Assembly (NCBI GenBank): GCA_036399055.1
Contig: DASWNX010000017.1
Coordinates: forward strand, 124,001-188,000
Source: Jatrophihabitans sp.
GTDB lineage: Bacteria > Actinomycetota > Actinomycetes > Mycobacteriales > Jatrophihabitantaceae
Reading direction: 5' to 3'
DNA: 64,000 nt
The translations under genes were made by a program, and so were the position numbers. Below are positions 1 through 7,910 of the stretch, piece by piece. Within the stretch, counting starts at the first letter, position 1. Each line of letters opens with the position of its first letter. A model generated the notes under the pieces. That model was given only the letters and a program-made list of their open reading frames with translations, searched no databases and was not told where the DNA came from.

Positions 1-612
1 AAGCTCGCGCCAGGGCCGGTCGACGTCATAGCCCAGGGTGGCGAGGATGTCGCGGTAGTTCTTGCCCTGCCACGCCCCCGGCCAGGCAGCGACGGCCTTG
101 TCCCGGATGGACAGACCGTCATCGGGCACCAGCGAGGCCTCGGTGACCTCGTGCACCCGTCCCAGGCCGTGGCAGTGCGGGCAGGCGCCGGCCGGGGTGT
201 TGGAGGAGAAGGCGTCGGAGTCAAGGCGCCCCGCGCCCGGCGGATACTGCCCGGCCCGGGAGAAGAGCATCCGCAACGAGTTGGACAGCGTGGTGACGGT
301 GCCGACCGTGGACCGCGACTGCGGTGTGCCGCGGGCCTGCTGCAGCGCGACCGCCGGCGGCAACCCGGTGATCTCGCCGACGTCGGGAACGGCGAGCTGG
401 TCGATCAGCCTGCGCGCGTACGGGGCGACCGATTCCAGGTAGCGGGCCTGGGCCTCGGCGTAGACCGTGCCGAATGCCAGCGACGACTTGCCCGAGCCTG
501 ACACTCCGGTCACCACGACCAACGCCTCGCGCGGCATGTCGACGTCGACGTCGCGCAGGTTGTGCACCCGCGCGCCACGCACGCGAATCATCGCGCTGTC
601 AGGCAGGGGCAT
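1..612 (-). CDS. UvrA-like ABC ATPase, N-terminal part (truncated by window edge)
   Basis: Reading leftward from the ATG at 610-612 gives 204 codons with no stop before the window edge. The protein has the UvrA Walker A loop GVSGSGKSSLAFGT at about residues 35-48, then the UvrA-type segments YAEAQARYLES and GLPPAVALQQ, and a zinc-binding CPHCHGLG motif. UvrA recognises DNA lesions with UvrB. UvrA-like paralogues beside antibiotic clusters (DrrC type) act as self-resistance proteins. The gene starts 26 bp after the ThiF-like gene in the same direction, so it is probably the last gene of the leftward operon. Only a full-length sequence would separate the paralogue from housekeeping UvrA. The family call is firm; the resistance role is inferred from location. 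Confidence 0.85.
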   Translation of the reverse strand, partial: MPLPDSAMIRVRGARVHNLRDVDVDMPREALVVVTGVSGSGKSSLAFGTVYAEAQARYLESVAPYARRLIDQLAVPDVGEITGLPPAVALQQARGTPQSRSTVGTVTTLSNSLRMLFSRAGQYPPGAGRLDSDAFSSNTPAGACPHCHGLGRVHEVTEASLVPDDGLSIRDKAVAAWPGAWQGKNYRDILATLGYDVDRPWREL

Positions 613-638
613 CTGCCGATCTTCCCAGGTGGTGAGCC

Positions 639-1436
639 TCAGGCTCGGACGAGGCTGTGCACGTCCACCGAGACCGACTCGCGCACCGGCACTCCGCTCA
701 AGATCTCGACGACGTAGCGGGCGGTCAGCACGCCGAACAGCATCGACGTGTACACCAACTGCGGCACGCTGTAATCGGGGTTGCCGCTGTTGGCCCGGAC
801 GTCGGCACGCAGGTCCTCGGGCACCACGTCGGCCGGGATGATGCGCCTCAACAGGTCCCACACCGTCTCCGCGCCCAGGTCCTGCGCGGTCACGATGCCG
901 TCCAGCGGCTTGAGCCCGAGGCGGTAGTCATAGAACCGGATGTACTGGGTGCCGGACATGTCATAACCGGAGATCACCGGCCGGCCCTGCGCCGCCGCCG
1001 CCTCATGGAGGGCGATCTTGGCCTGCCACCCTCCGGACGTGGTCACGTCCACGCCGTCGACGACCACGTCGCATTCGGCGACGAGACGCTCGACATTGTC
1101 GGGCTGCACGCCGGCAGTCTCGACGTGTGCCTGCGCGTGCGGGTTGATCCGGCCAATGCGCTCGGCCGCGACCACCGCCTTGTTCCTGCCGATGTCGGCG
1201 TAGTCGGCATCCTGGCGGTTGAGGTTGTTCAACTCATACTCACCCGGCTCGGCGAGCAGGAACTGCTGGACCCCCAACCGCACCAGCGGTTCGACCGCCG
1301 CGCCACCGGTCGAACCGCACCCTGCGATCAGGACGGTGGCCTGCCTCAAGGCCTGCTGCGCCTGCTCGGAGATCAGGCCTCGATTGCGCTCGGTGAACGA
1401 CTGGTAGAACGTGTCCGTCTCGGTGGTGACCGTCAT
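639..1436 (-). CDS. ThiF/MoeB-like E1-type adenylyltransferase
   Basis: This 265-residue protein has the Rossmann nucleotide loop AGCGSTGG (residues 38-45), the arginine-finger segment NNLNRQ (70-75), DIGRNKA (81-87) and a DVVVDGVDV strand. All match the ThiF/MoeB/E1 fold, which adenylates a carboxylate with ATP. The zinc CxxC pairs and the downstream catalytic cysteine of MoeB and ThiF are missing; the only cysteines I see are in the nucleotide loop and the VAECD strand. It therefore probably adenylates without forming an E1 thioester. It overlaps the preceding gene by 4 bp (ATGA), which indicates coupling. The substrate could be a peptide C-terminus, a carrier-linked acid or a small acid, and cannot be read from sequence. 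Confidence 0.8.
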   Translation of the reverse strand: MTVTTETDTFYQSFTERNRGLISEQAQQALRQATVLIAGCGSTGGAAVEPLVRLGVQQFLLAEPGEYELNNLNRQDADYADIGRNKAVVAAERIGRINPHAQAHVETAGVQPDNVERLVAECDVVVDGVDVTTSGGWQAKIALHEAAAAQGRPVISGYDMSGTQYIRFYDYRLGLKPLDGIVTAQDLGAETVWDLLRRIIPADVVPEDLRADVRANSGNPDYSVPQLVYTSMLFGVLTARYVVEILSGVPVRESVSVDVHSLVRA

Positions 1437-2350
1437 AGGGTGATCCTTGTCAGTTGGCCGTCGACGTGTCTCATCAGCATTTGGAACGCGGCCACCGGGC
1501 CGACGTCGGTGACCGCGGCCGAGAACCGGGCGACCATGTCCTCCAGCTCGGCAGGGTCGGGCACCTGCGCCACGAACGGCTTGACGACCTGCCGCTGGGT
1601 GTAGAGCGGGAACATGAGCTCGTCAGCCGGCAGGGACGGGGCGGTGCCCTCGAAGACGGTGGTCTGCCTCATGATCCTCTGGATGCGCCGGATGGCGATG
1701 CCTTCTTCTCCGTCACCGACCAGCGCCCGGATCCGCGGGAGGTTTCCAGACAACGCCGTGTACAGGCCCAGGACCGCCTCAAGCGTGATGCGCACCCGCT
1801 GCCGGCCATCGTGCTCCGCGGTCGTGCTCGGCTGCACCAGGCGCTTGATCTCCCAGACATTGCTGCTGTCGATGTCGTCGGGATGGTCGAAGTGGTCGAA
1901 CAGATTGACCCGGTGGGCCACTTCGCAGGGAAACAGCGAGCGCTGCGAACCTGCCATCGGCATCGGCCGAGGGTCCTCGGAGCCCAGCAGCGACAGGTAG
2001 CGCACGATCACGCCGCTGTGCTCATCGAGGACCAGCAGGTGGATCTCCTCCCTGCCGGAGTCGCTGGGCTCGGTGAGCAGCGCGCGAGCGAAGGCCAGCT
2101 CAGAGCTGGCGAAACGCAGCCGGAGGTACTGGGCCAGCCGGAACGCGTGGATGGCGAGCAGGAACCGCTCGGGGATGCCGCTGCCCCGGGCAGCCAGGAC
2201 CAGCAGGCCTTCGGGCCGCCGGGTGAGATACAGCAGGCTGTCAGAGCTGATCGCGCTCTCGATGCCCCTGACGTAGACGTTGTCATGCAAGCTGATCAGC
2301 TCGCTGACATAGCGGCTTCGCTGGTGCGTCGGTGTGAGCGTCTGGTTCAT
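1433..2350 (-). CDS. Putative LuxI/GNAT-like N-acyltransferase
   Basis: This 305-residue protein has no signal peptide or membrane segment. The middle part (about residues 108-200) resembles autoinducer-synthase-type GNAT enzymes: a strand around HLLVLDEHSGVIVRYLSLL, then a segment with SQRSLFP, then VWEIKRLV (165-172), and then a helix with ITLEAVLGLYTAL. In LuxI relatives the E-x-(S/K)-R element lies in the acyl-transfer site, which takes acyl groups from acyl-ACP. That donor would suit a locus with three carrier proteins. The start is 26 bp beyond the acyl-CoA dehydrogenase stop, and the 3' end overlaps the ThiF-like gene. The assignment rests on motif resemblance only; other GNAT functions are possible. 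Confidence 0.5.
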   Translation of the reverse strand: MNQTLTPTHQRSRYVSELISLHDNVYVRGIESAISSDSLLYLTRRPEGLLVLAARGSGIPERFLLAIHAFRLAQYLRLRFASSELAFARALLTEPSDSGREEIHLLVLDEHSGVIVRYLSLLGSEDPRPMPMAGSQRSLFPCEVAHRVNLFDHFDHPDDIDSSNVWEIKRLVQPSTTAEHDGRQRVRITLEAVLGLYTALSGNLPRIRALVGDGEEGIAIRRIQRIMRQTTVFEGTAPSLPADELMFPLYTQRQVVKPFVAQVPDPAELEDMVARFSAAVTDVGPVAAFQMLMRHVDGQLTRITL

Positions 2351-2376
2351 GATGCGGTCAACGGACAGACGCGCCG

Positions 2377-3630
2377 TTAGACGCGGTGGCCGTAGAGCGC
2401 GCCGGTGATCGCGATGGCCAGCACCTCGGGTGTGCCCTCGTAGATTCGCGCGCCGAAGGACTCCCGCACGAACTTCTCGACGCCGTACTCACGGCAGTAG
2501 CCACGCGCGCCCATCAGCGACATGGCCTCTTCGGTGACCTCGATGGCGATGCGGTCGGCGAAGAGCTTGGCCACCGCGGGCCCGTACGTCGGCGAGGGCA
2601 GCATGTTGTTCGCCTGGTAGGCGGCCTGCAGGTAGAGCAGCCGGGAGGCGTCGATCTTGGCTGACATCTCGGCGATCTTGCGGGCGCTGAACTGGTGCTG
2701 GTACAGCGGGCGGCCACCCTGGATACGCTCGCCGCACCACTGCTTGGCGATGTCGAAGGCGCCGCGGGCGACGCCGGTGGAGATGGCAGCCACCGTGGCC
2801 CGGGCCTGATTCGACTGCGCGGTGAGGAAGTTCCAGCCCTTGCCCTCACCGAAGACGACATTGGTGGCCGGCACCCGCACGTTCTCGAACACGAGGGTGG
2901 TGCCAAGGCACGCGCGGTAACCCATCTTGTCCGCGACGGCTTCTCGGGTCACTCCCTCGAGGTCGAGGTCGACGATGAAGGCGGTAAGGCCATCGGCCAC
3001 CGGCTGACCCTCGATATTGGCGAAGACGTTGCACCAGCGCGCCACGTGCCCGTTGGTGATGAAGCGCTTTATCCCGTTGATGACGTAGTGATCGCCATCG
3101 CGGCGCGCTGTCGTCACGTCAGTGGCGAATTCGGCGTTGTCGGGAATCAGCAGGTCGCAGCCCGCGACGTCTTCGGTGATCGCGTTGCAGGACAGCAGCG
3201 CCTGATCGCCCAGGAAGGGTGGCAGGTAGCGCGCCTGCAGCGCGGGGTCACCGGACAGCAGCACGGCGGTCTGCCCCAGCAGCGAGGCCCCGAAGATCAG
3301 AGCCGTGCTGGCGCACACGCTCGCCAGCTCCTCCATCGCCACCGCGACGCCGAGCACCCCGACGCCGCGCCCGCCGATCTCCTTGGGCATGGTCAGGCGC
3401 AACAGGCCCAGTTCGTGGCCGGCCTGCACGACCTCCCAGTCGAACTCGTCGGCGGGGGCGAGGTCGTTGGCCAGCACCCGCGGCTTGACCACCTTCTGAG
3501 CGAAGTCGCGGACCTCCTCCCGCAGGGCCTGCACGTCAGGGGGAAGCGTGAACATCGACGGCATCGAAGCCTCGCTGAGCACGGCATAGTCTGAGAGAGT
3601 CGGGGGGTTGGAGATCATCGTGCTGGTCAC
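2377..3630 (-). CDS. Acyl-CoA dehydrogenase family flavoprotein
   Basis: A full-length, 417-residue, soluble acyl-CoA dehydrogenase. It shows the N-terminal helical domain, the middle FAD-contact region around CNAITEDVAGCD, the segment INGIKRFITNGHVA, and a C-terminal helical domain with YEGTPEVLAIAI, whose glutamate is the expected catalytic base. The family introduces alpha,beta double bonds into acyl-CoA or, in biosynthetic clusters, acyl- or aminoacyl-carrier proteins. GTG at 3628-3630 is chosen because GAAGG lies 8 nt upstream; an internal ATG at 3618 is the alternative. It lies in the leftward operon after the SCP2-like gene. A carrier-protein-bound substrate is likely but unproven. Confidence 0.9.
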   Translation of the reverse strand: MTSTMISNPPTLSDYAVLSEASMPSMFTLPPDVQALREEVRDFAQKVVKPRVLANDLAPADEFDWEVVQAGHELGLLRLTMPKEIGGRGVGVLGVAVAMEELASVCASTALIFGASLLGQTAVLLSGDPALQARYLPPFLGDQALLSCNAITEDVAGCDLLIPDNAEFATDVTTARRDGDHYVINGIKRFITNGHVARWCNVFANIEGQPVADGLTAFIVDLDLEGVTREAVADKMGYRACLGTTLVFENVRVPATNVVFGEGKGWNFLTAQSNQARATVAAISTGVARGAFDIAKQWCGERIQGGRPLYQHQFSARKIAEMSAKIDASRLLYLQAAYQANNMLPSPTYGPAVAKLFADRIAIEVTEEAMSLMGARGYCREYGVEKFVRESFGARIYEGTPEVLAIAITGALYGHRV

Positions 3631-3715
3631 GGAACGGCCCTTCGAGAGTGTGGACAGGTACCCGGTTGGATCGGCGGCGCTAGCTCGGGTGGGTGCGGTT
3701 GCCGCGGCCAGCTGG

Positions 3716-4099
3716 CTAGCGGCCGTTCGACGGCGCGAGGCGGGCGTAGTGCTCGCCGATGGAGGGCAGCAGCTCGGCGAACTGCCTGATCCGTGACACC
3801 GGGCCCTTCACCCGCAACCGTCGATCCATCGCCGCTGCCGTGATCGTGGTGCGGCCGGACCACAGCGCGTCGGCGGTGTCGGTGTCGAGCTCGAATCGCA
3901 GCGTGGGCGGGTAGGGTGGTTTTCCCAGCTTCGCGCCCTGGGCGTCGACGAAGAGCTCAACCGTCGGGTCGTGCTGCACGAAGTGCAGCGACAGCTCGCG
4001 TTCGCTGAGCTTGGCAGCCGACTCCTGATCTTCCAACACCGCCGAGAACACATCGCGTAGCAGGGCGCCGGCTTGCTCGCCCGAGTCGTACACAGCCAT
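3716..4099 (-). CDS. SCP2 sterol-binding-domain-like protein
   Basis: A 127-residue single-domain protein. The alternating strands and the segments TLRFELDTDTADALWSGR and RRLRVKGPVSRIRQF resemble the SCP2 fold, which binds hydrophobic ligands in a tunnel. No catalytic motif is visible. It is 3 bp downstream of the GMC oxidoreductase stop side in the same operon and upstream of the acyl-CoA dehydrogenase. It may hold or shuttle a lipid-like intermediate between cluster enzymes. The fold assignment is moderate and the role is inferred. Confidence 0.65.
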   Translation of the reverse strand: MAVYDSGEQAGALLRDVFSAVLEDQESAAKLSERELSLHFVQHDPTVELFVDAQGAKLGKPPYPPTLRFELDTDTADALWSGRTTITAAAMDRRLRVKGPVSRIRQFAELLPSIGEHYARLAPSNGR

Positions 4100-4102
4100 T
4101 GT

Positions 4103-5734
4103 TCAACCTCTCATCACAGGTGCGGTTGCCGACAACGCCTCTTCTGAATGCGCTGCCGTCGATATCAGCTCCGCGGCGCGCTCGGCGAGCATCACCGTCG
4201 GCGCCTGGGTGTGCCCCCTTGGAATCCTCGGCATCACGCTGGCGTCCACCACCCGCAGACCGCTGACGCCGCGCACTCGGAACTCCAGGTCCACCACCGC
4301 ATCGGCGTCGGCGCCCATCCGGCACGTTCCGACCGGGTGAAACAGGGTCTGGGCGTGCGCGCGGGTGAACGAGGAGATCGACTCGCTCGACTGCTCGAGC
4401 GCGCCGGGCAGGAAGGGTCGCGACACCCACGGCGCCAGGGCGGGCTGGCCGAGCACGTTCTGTGCCAGCCGGACGCCGGCGGTCAGGGTCTGGACATCCT
4501 CGCCCGCGGCGTCAGTGAGATAGCCGGCGTCGATGACAGGGTGCGCTGACGGGTCGGCCGAGGCAAGGCTGATCGTGCCGCGGCTGGCGGGCTGCAGCAG
4601 GACGACGCCGATGGTCAGGCCGTGCTCGGCCGGCCCTGAGGCCTCGGCCAGATCGGCCACGACCATCCAGAGCAGTTCGATGTCCGGCCCTTCCAGGCCG
4701 GCCTCTGTGTGCAGGAAGGCCAGTGCCTCGGCGAGGTTGGAGCTCAACGGGCCCCGACGGCCCCGGAGGTAGGCGGCCGTGTTGGCAGCCTGCTCACCCA
4801 CTCCCGGCGAGACCGGCGCCTTGGCCGCCATGGACAGCGGCACGTACAGGTGGTCGGCGAGGTTGGCCCCCACCTCGCGGTGTGCGGCCTGCACGGCTAT
4901 GCCATGCCGGTTCAACGCCTCGGGCGAGCCGATCCCGGACAGCATGAGCAGTTGGGGACTGCAGATCGCGCCTGCGGCCAGGATGACCTCACGACTGGCC
5001 GACACCACCTCCAGGCCGGTCGCGGTCTGGACCTCGACGCCGGTCGCCCGCCCAGCCTCGACGACGACACGGCGAACCTGCGCGCCGGTCATCACCGTCA
5101 GGTTCTCCCGCTGCAGGGCCGGACGGAGGTAGGCGTCCGCGGCGCTCCAACGGCGACCGTGGTTCTGGGTGACGCGCACCGGGCCATGACCGGTCGGCTC
5201 GCTCACCTCCGACCTTCCCAGCGCCGGATGCCCCGCCTGGGCACAGGCCTGCAGGAACGCGGCGGTGGCCGGGTTCAGCTCGCGCAGGTCCTCGACGCGG
5301 ACCGGCCCCGAGGCGCCGAAGTCGCCGGGGCCGTTCTCGCAGATGCGATTCTCCGCTTTGAGGAAGAAGGGCAGCACGTCGGCGAAGCTCCAGCCGGCGC
5401 ACCCGGCGGCCGCCCAGCCGTCATAGTCGGCGCGGTGACCCCTCGTCCAGATCTGGGCGTTGATGGACGACGAGCCGCCCAGGGTGCGTCCTCGGGGCCA
5501 GCGGACGCTGCGACCGGCGAGACCGGCTTGGGCCGTGGTCGAGAAGTCCCAGTCCAGGGAGGTGCCGAAGGCCTTGGGATAGGCGGCCGGGATGCTGATC
5601 GCGGCGCTGCGGTCGGTCTGGCCCGCCTCGACGAGGATGACCCGGCTGCCGCCGTCGGCGCTGAGCCGATCGGCCAGGACGCACCCGGCCGACCCCGCGC
5701 CGATGACGACGTACTCGGCTTCCTCGACGGCCAT
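4103..5734 (-). CDS. GMC-family FAD oxidoreductase (choline dehydrogenase-like)
   Basis: A 543-residue protein with the FAD dinucleotide-binding loop VVIGAGSAGCVLADRL near the N-terminus, the GMC signature GRTLGGSSSINAQIWTRG, the AAGAICSPQLLMLSGIG segment, and C-terminal FHPVGTCRMG and GHTQAPTVMLAE elements that carry the active-site histidines. GMC enzymes oxidise alcohols to aldehydes or ketones with FAD. The ATG touches the stop of the SGNH gene (5735), so the two are tightly coupled. In this cluster it probably oxidises a hydroxyl group on the growing product, perhaps to a carbonyl that the class III aminotransferase could then aminate. Choline itself is an unlikely substrate given the context. 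Confidence 0.9.
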   Translation of the reverse strand: MAVEEAEYVVIGAGSAGCVLADRLSADGGSRVILVEAGQTDRSAAISIPAAYPKAFGTSLDWDFSTTAQAGLAGRSVRWPRGRTLGGSSSINAQIWTRGHRADYDGWAAAGCAGWSFADVLPFFLKAENRICENGPGDFGASGPVRVEDLRELNPATAAFLQACAQAGHPALGRSEVSEPTGHGPVRVTQNHGRRWSAADAYLRPALQRENLTVMTGAQVRRVVVEAGRATGVEVQTATGLEVVSASREVILAAGAICSPQLLMLSGIGSPEALNRHGIAVQAAHREVGANLADHLYVPLSMAAKAPVSPGVGEQAANTAAYLRGRRGPLSSNLAEALAFLHTEAGLEGPDIELLWMVVADLAEASGPAEHGLTIGVVLLQPASRGTISLASADPSAHPVIDAGYLTDAAGEDVQTLTAGVRLAQNVLGQPALAPWVSRPFLPGALEQSSESISSFTRAHAQTLFHPVGTCRMGADADAVVDLEFRVRGVSGLRVVDASVMPRIPRGHTQAPTVMLAERAAELISTAAHSEEALSATAPVMRG

Positions 5735-6409
5735 CTAGGGCCTGGCGCCGGCGCTGGCGGCGAGAGCTCTGACAATCTCTGACGCCAGAACGGCTTGCCC
5801 CATCATCGAAAAGTGGATCCCGTCCGCGCTCATCAGGTCCGGCGCGTGCCTGATCGGGTGATCCCACATCTCGACAAGCGTGGCCTTGTGCTTGCCGGCC
5901 AGCGCTCTGATCCGGTCGTTGAGGTCTGCGATCCGCTCGCCGAACGGCGCCAGTTGCGGCGACTTGTCGAACACGTTGGTCACCGTGAACAGCAGCAGGT
6001 GCGCACCGCCCTCGGTGAGGCGCTGGCACGCGGCATCCAGGCTGTCCTGGACGACGGCCAGGTCCCCCGAGCGCGAGAAGGCGTCGTTGGAGCCAGCTAC
6101 GACCGTGACCAGGTCCGGTTGGAAGTCCAGCACCGGCTGCAGCTGGGTCCGCAGGATGTCAGCCGTCCGCAGGTTGGCTTGGCCGGTGTTGAGGTAGTCG
6201 ACCTCGGAGCGAGAGAACCGCAGCGCCTGGACGACCCGCTCGGCCCAGGGCACGTCGGCGTAGCCGGCCGAGGGCCCGCCGACACCGGCCGCCATGCTGT
6301 CGCCCATGACGGCCCAGCGTCGCCATGGCGCGCCGCTGAGCAGCTCGCCGGCCTCGCGGGCTGACAGGCAGTGCGGGGCGGCGACCTCGTGCTCCAGGCC
6401 AACCGTCAT
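5735..6409 (-). CDS. SGNH/GDSL-family hydrolase 1
   Basis: A 224-residue protein with all four SGNH blocks: GDSMA (nucleophile Ser38), the Gly/Asn block around YLNTGQ, GSND, and DGIH supplying Asp196 and His199. There is no signal peptide, so it is cytoplasmic. It is a paralogue of the hydrolase at 17169-17876, and the two share the N-terminal signature CL-x4-EA-x-ELL-x2-APW-x-R. It overlaps the carrier-protein gene by 4 bp (ATGA). It may release or transfer an acyl group from a carrier protein or hydrolyse an ester intermediate. The fold is firm; the substrate is unknown. Confidence 0.88.
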   Translation of the reverse strand: MTVGLEHEVAAPHCLSAREAGELLSGAPWRRWAVMGDSMAAGVGGPSAGYADVPWAERVVQALRFSRSEVDYLNTGQANLRTADILRTQLQPVLDFQPDLVTVVAGSNDAFSRSGDLAVVQDSLDAACQRLTEGGAHLLLFTVTNVFDKSPQLAPFGERIADLNDRIRALAGKHKATLVEMWDHPIRHAPDLMSADGIHFSMMGQAVLASEIVRALAASAGARP

Positions 6410-6732
6410 CGTGCGGGTGTTCCGGGCGTGGTCAACAACCCGTCAGAGCTGTCCCCGTTGGAGCCGGCAGGGTCGGCCGGACTGCTTCCGATGCCGCGCA
6501 CCACGAGGTCCTCGATGTCGGCGACCGTCACCACGTCAGCCCCGTCGTCCTGGGCGAGGCTGGTGAGGCCGAGGACGGATTCGATCTGAAGGGACAGCTC
6601 CACGATCGCCAGGGAGTCATAACCGAGGTCCTCCACCAGCCGGTCCGATGACGTCGCGACCCGCTTGCCTGCCGGAGACATGCTGCCAACGATCTCCAGC
6701 ACTCGTGCGCGCACTTCTTCTGTGGTCAACAT
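6406..6732 (-). CDS. Acyl/peptidyl carrier protein 1
   Basis: The 108-residue product begins MLTTEEV and carries EDLGYDSLAIVEL, with the serine of the DSL motif as the phosphopantetheine site, followed by a helix with LQIES and a VTVADIEDLV tail helix. I chose the ATG at 6732 rather than the longer reading back to 6864, because the extension runs through a tandem repeat and is low in complexity, and because this start aligns residue for residue with carrier protein 2. About 25 residues beyond the domain form an Asp/Gly/Ser-rich tail. The pantetheinyl transferase at 16419-17165 is the likely activating enzyme. It may carry the fatty acyl group or an oxidised intermediate. Confidence 0.88.
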   Translation of the reverse strand: MLTTEEVRARVLEIVGSMSPAGKRVATSSDRLVEDLGYDSLAIVELSLQIESVLGLTSLAQDDGADVVTVADIEDLVVRGIGSSPADPAGSNGDSSDGLLTTPGTPAR

Positions 6733-6754
6733 GTCATTCCTCTTCCTCAGTGCC

Positions 6755-6808
6755 GCGCAGGCCGGGTCAGTCGCGCAGGCCAGGTCAGTCGCGCAGGCCG
6801 GATCAGTT
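6755..6808. repeat. Three 18-bp tandem direct repeats
   Basis: Three consecutive copies of the unit gcgcaggccgggtcagtc lie at 6755-6772, 6773-6790 and 6791-6808, with one or two base changes per copy. They fill most of the gap between the diiron gene and carrier protein 1, and the last copy contains the diiron gene's stop codon. They appear to have arisen by duplication of the gene's 3' end. Confidence 0.9.
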
Positions 6809-7810
6809 CTGTGCGATGCGGGCGGCGGCCCGGATGGGATGCGGGGAACCCCAGTTCTCCTCATAGCCGTCGATCGCCTTGACGATGGCCTGCCGCCAGG
6901 CGGTCAGGGCCGCGTCGGCCAGCTCCGGCATCCCGATCAGGCGCAGCTGCTTGACCAGTCTCTCCTCGGCTATGTCGACGTTCTGCTGCAACTGGGCAGC
7001 CCGGCTGACCAGGGCCATCCGGATCGCGGGCGAGGGGTTGTGCCGAGCCGGCCCGATCAGGACCCAGGCGGCCATGGCGATCGACTCGAAGTGGGCGTCC
7101 TTGATGACCTGGCCGTAGCCCTGGGCCACCCCGTCCTGCGCGGCCCTGAGCCCGAAGGAGACATGGCGGGACTCGTCGCGGGTGACGTTGGTCAGGCCTT
7201 CATCCAGCGCGCTCAGCTCAAGGCGGCGCGCGAGGAACCGGGTGGTGCGTAGCGCGGTCGCGGCCAGCACACCCTCGGTGATGAGGTGGTAGTACACCAG
7301 CGCCCGGTACCAGTCCTCAGGCGAGCTGCCGACCTCGCGCAGGCGGCCGGTCACGGCGGTGAGCGCGGGCGCGAACATCGAGGCGTAGTCCGCGGCGACA
7401 TCGCTGTCGGCGTTGGCGCCCGCCTCGGCCTCGACGCCGCACACCTCTTGCAGGTACGTCTGGAAGAACCGCACATGCCGGGCCTCGTCGGCCAGCTGGG
7501 TGCAGAGGTAGATCCGGTCGTCCTCGGTCGGAGGATTGTCGATCAGCGTGCCCAGCGTGCGGGTGACGGTGACCTCGCCGATCTCGAGCTCGGCGAGGGC
7601 GTTGAGGGTCTGCTGCTTGACGAAGGGCCGCAGATCGTCCCACGTCGCACGGTCCCGGGCAGGGTCGACCACCGCGACCAGCCACTGCTGACGCTCCCAC
7701 CGCCGGTAGAGGTCAGCCGAGGTGGCCAGCTTGGCCACCCGGGCGGCATCGGCGCCGACATCGGTGATGTCGGGCACGAAGCCCGGCTCGGTCTCAAGCA
7801 CTTGACTCAT
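6803..7810 (-). CDS. R2-like (ferritin-like) diiron oxygenase
   Basis: A 335-residue helical protein with a ribonucleotide-reductase-R2-type iron-binding pattern: a glutamate in the AELEIGE helix (about 74-79), E109-x-x-H112 in DEARH, E179 in ITEGVL, and E213-x-x-H216 in DESRH. This gives one carboxylate-histidine diiron site, as in R2, R2-like oxidases and several biosynthetic N- or C-oxygenases. No R1 subunit lies nearby, so nucleotide reduction is unlikely. It follows the carbamoyltransferase in the leftward operon and precedes carrier protein 1. It probably oxidises a cluster intermediate, possibly one on the carrier. Hydroxylation, N-oxidation and desaturation are all possible. Confidence 0.8.
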   Translation of the reverse strand: MSQVLETEPGFVPDITDVGADAARVAKLATSADLYRRWERQQWLVAVVDPARDRATWDDLRPFVKQQTLNALAELEIGEVTVTRTLGTLIDNPPTEDDRIYLCTQLADEARHVRFFQTYLQEVCGVEAEAGANADSDVAADYASMFAPALTAVTGRLREVGSSPEDWYRALVYYHLITEGVLAATALRTTRFLARRLELSALDEGLTNVTRDESRHVSFGLRAAQDGVAQGYGQVIKDAHFESIAMAAWVLIGPARHNPSPAIRMALVSRAAQLQQNVDIAEERLVKQLRLIGMPELADAALTAWRQAIVKAIDGYEENWGSPHPIRAAARIAQN

Positions 7811-7910
7811 GTCCGCTCACTCCTAGCAGTTGGGCGTCGGCGACCAGAGGGCGCTCGGTAGCGCAGAGTTGCCATGCTCAGGGGCGCCGCACCGGATTCC
7901 TGGGTGGCGC

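Noticed and set aside
6733-6864. N-terminal extension of carrier protein 1
   Set aside because: It runs through the 18-bp tandem repeats and is absent from carrier protein 2, which aligns from the shorter start.
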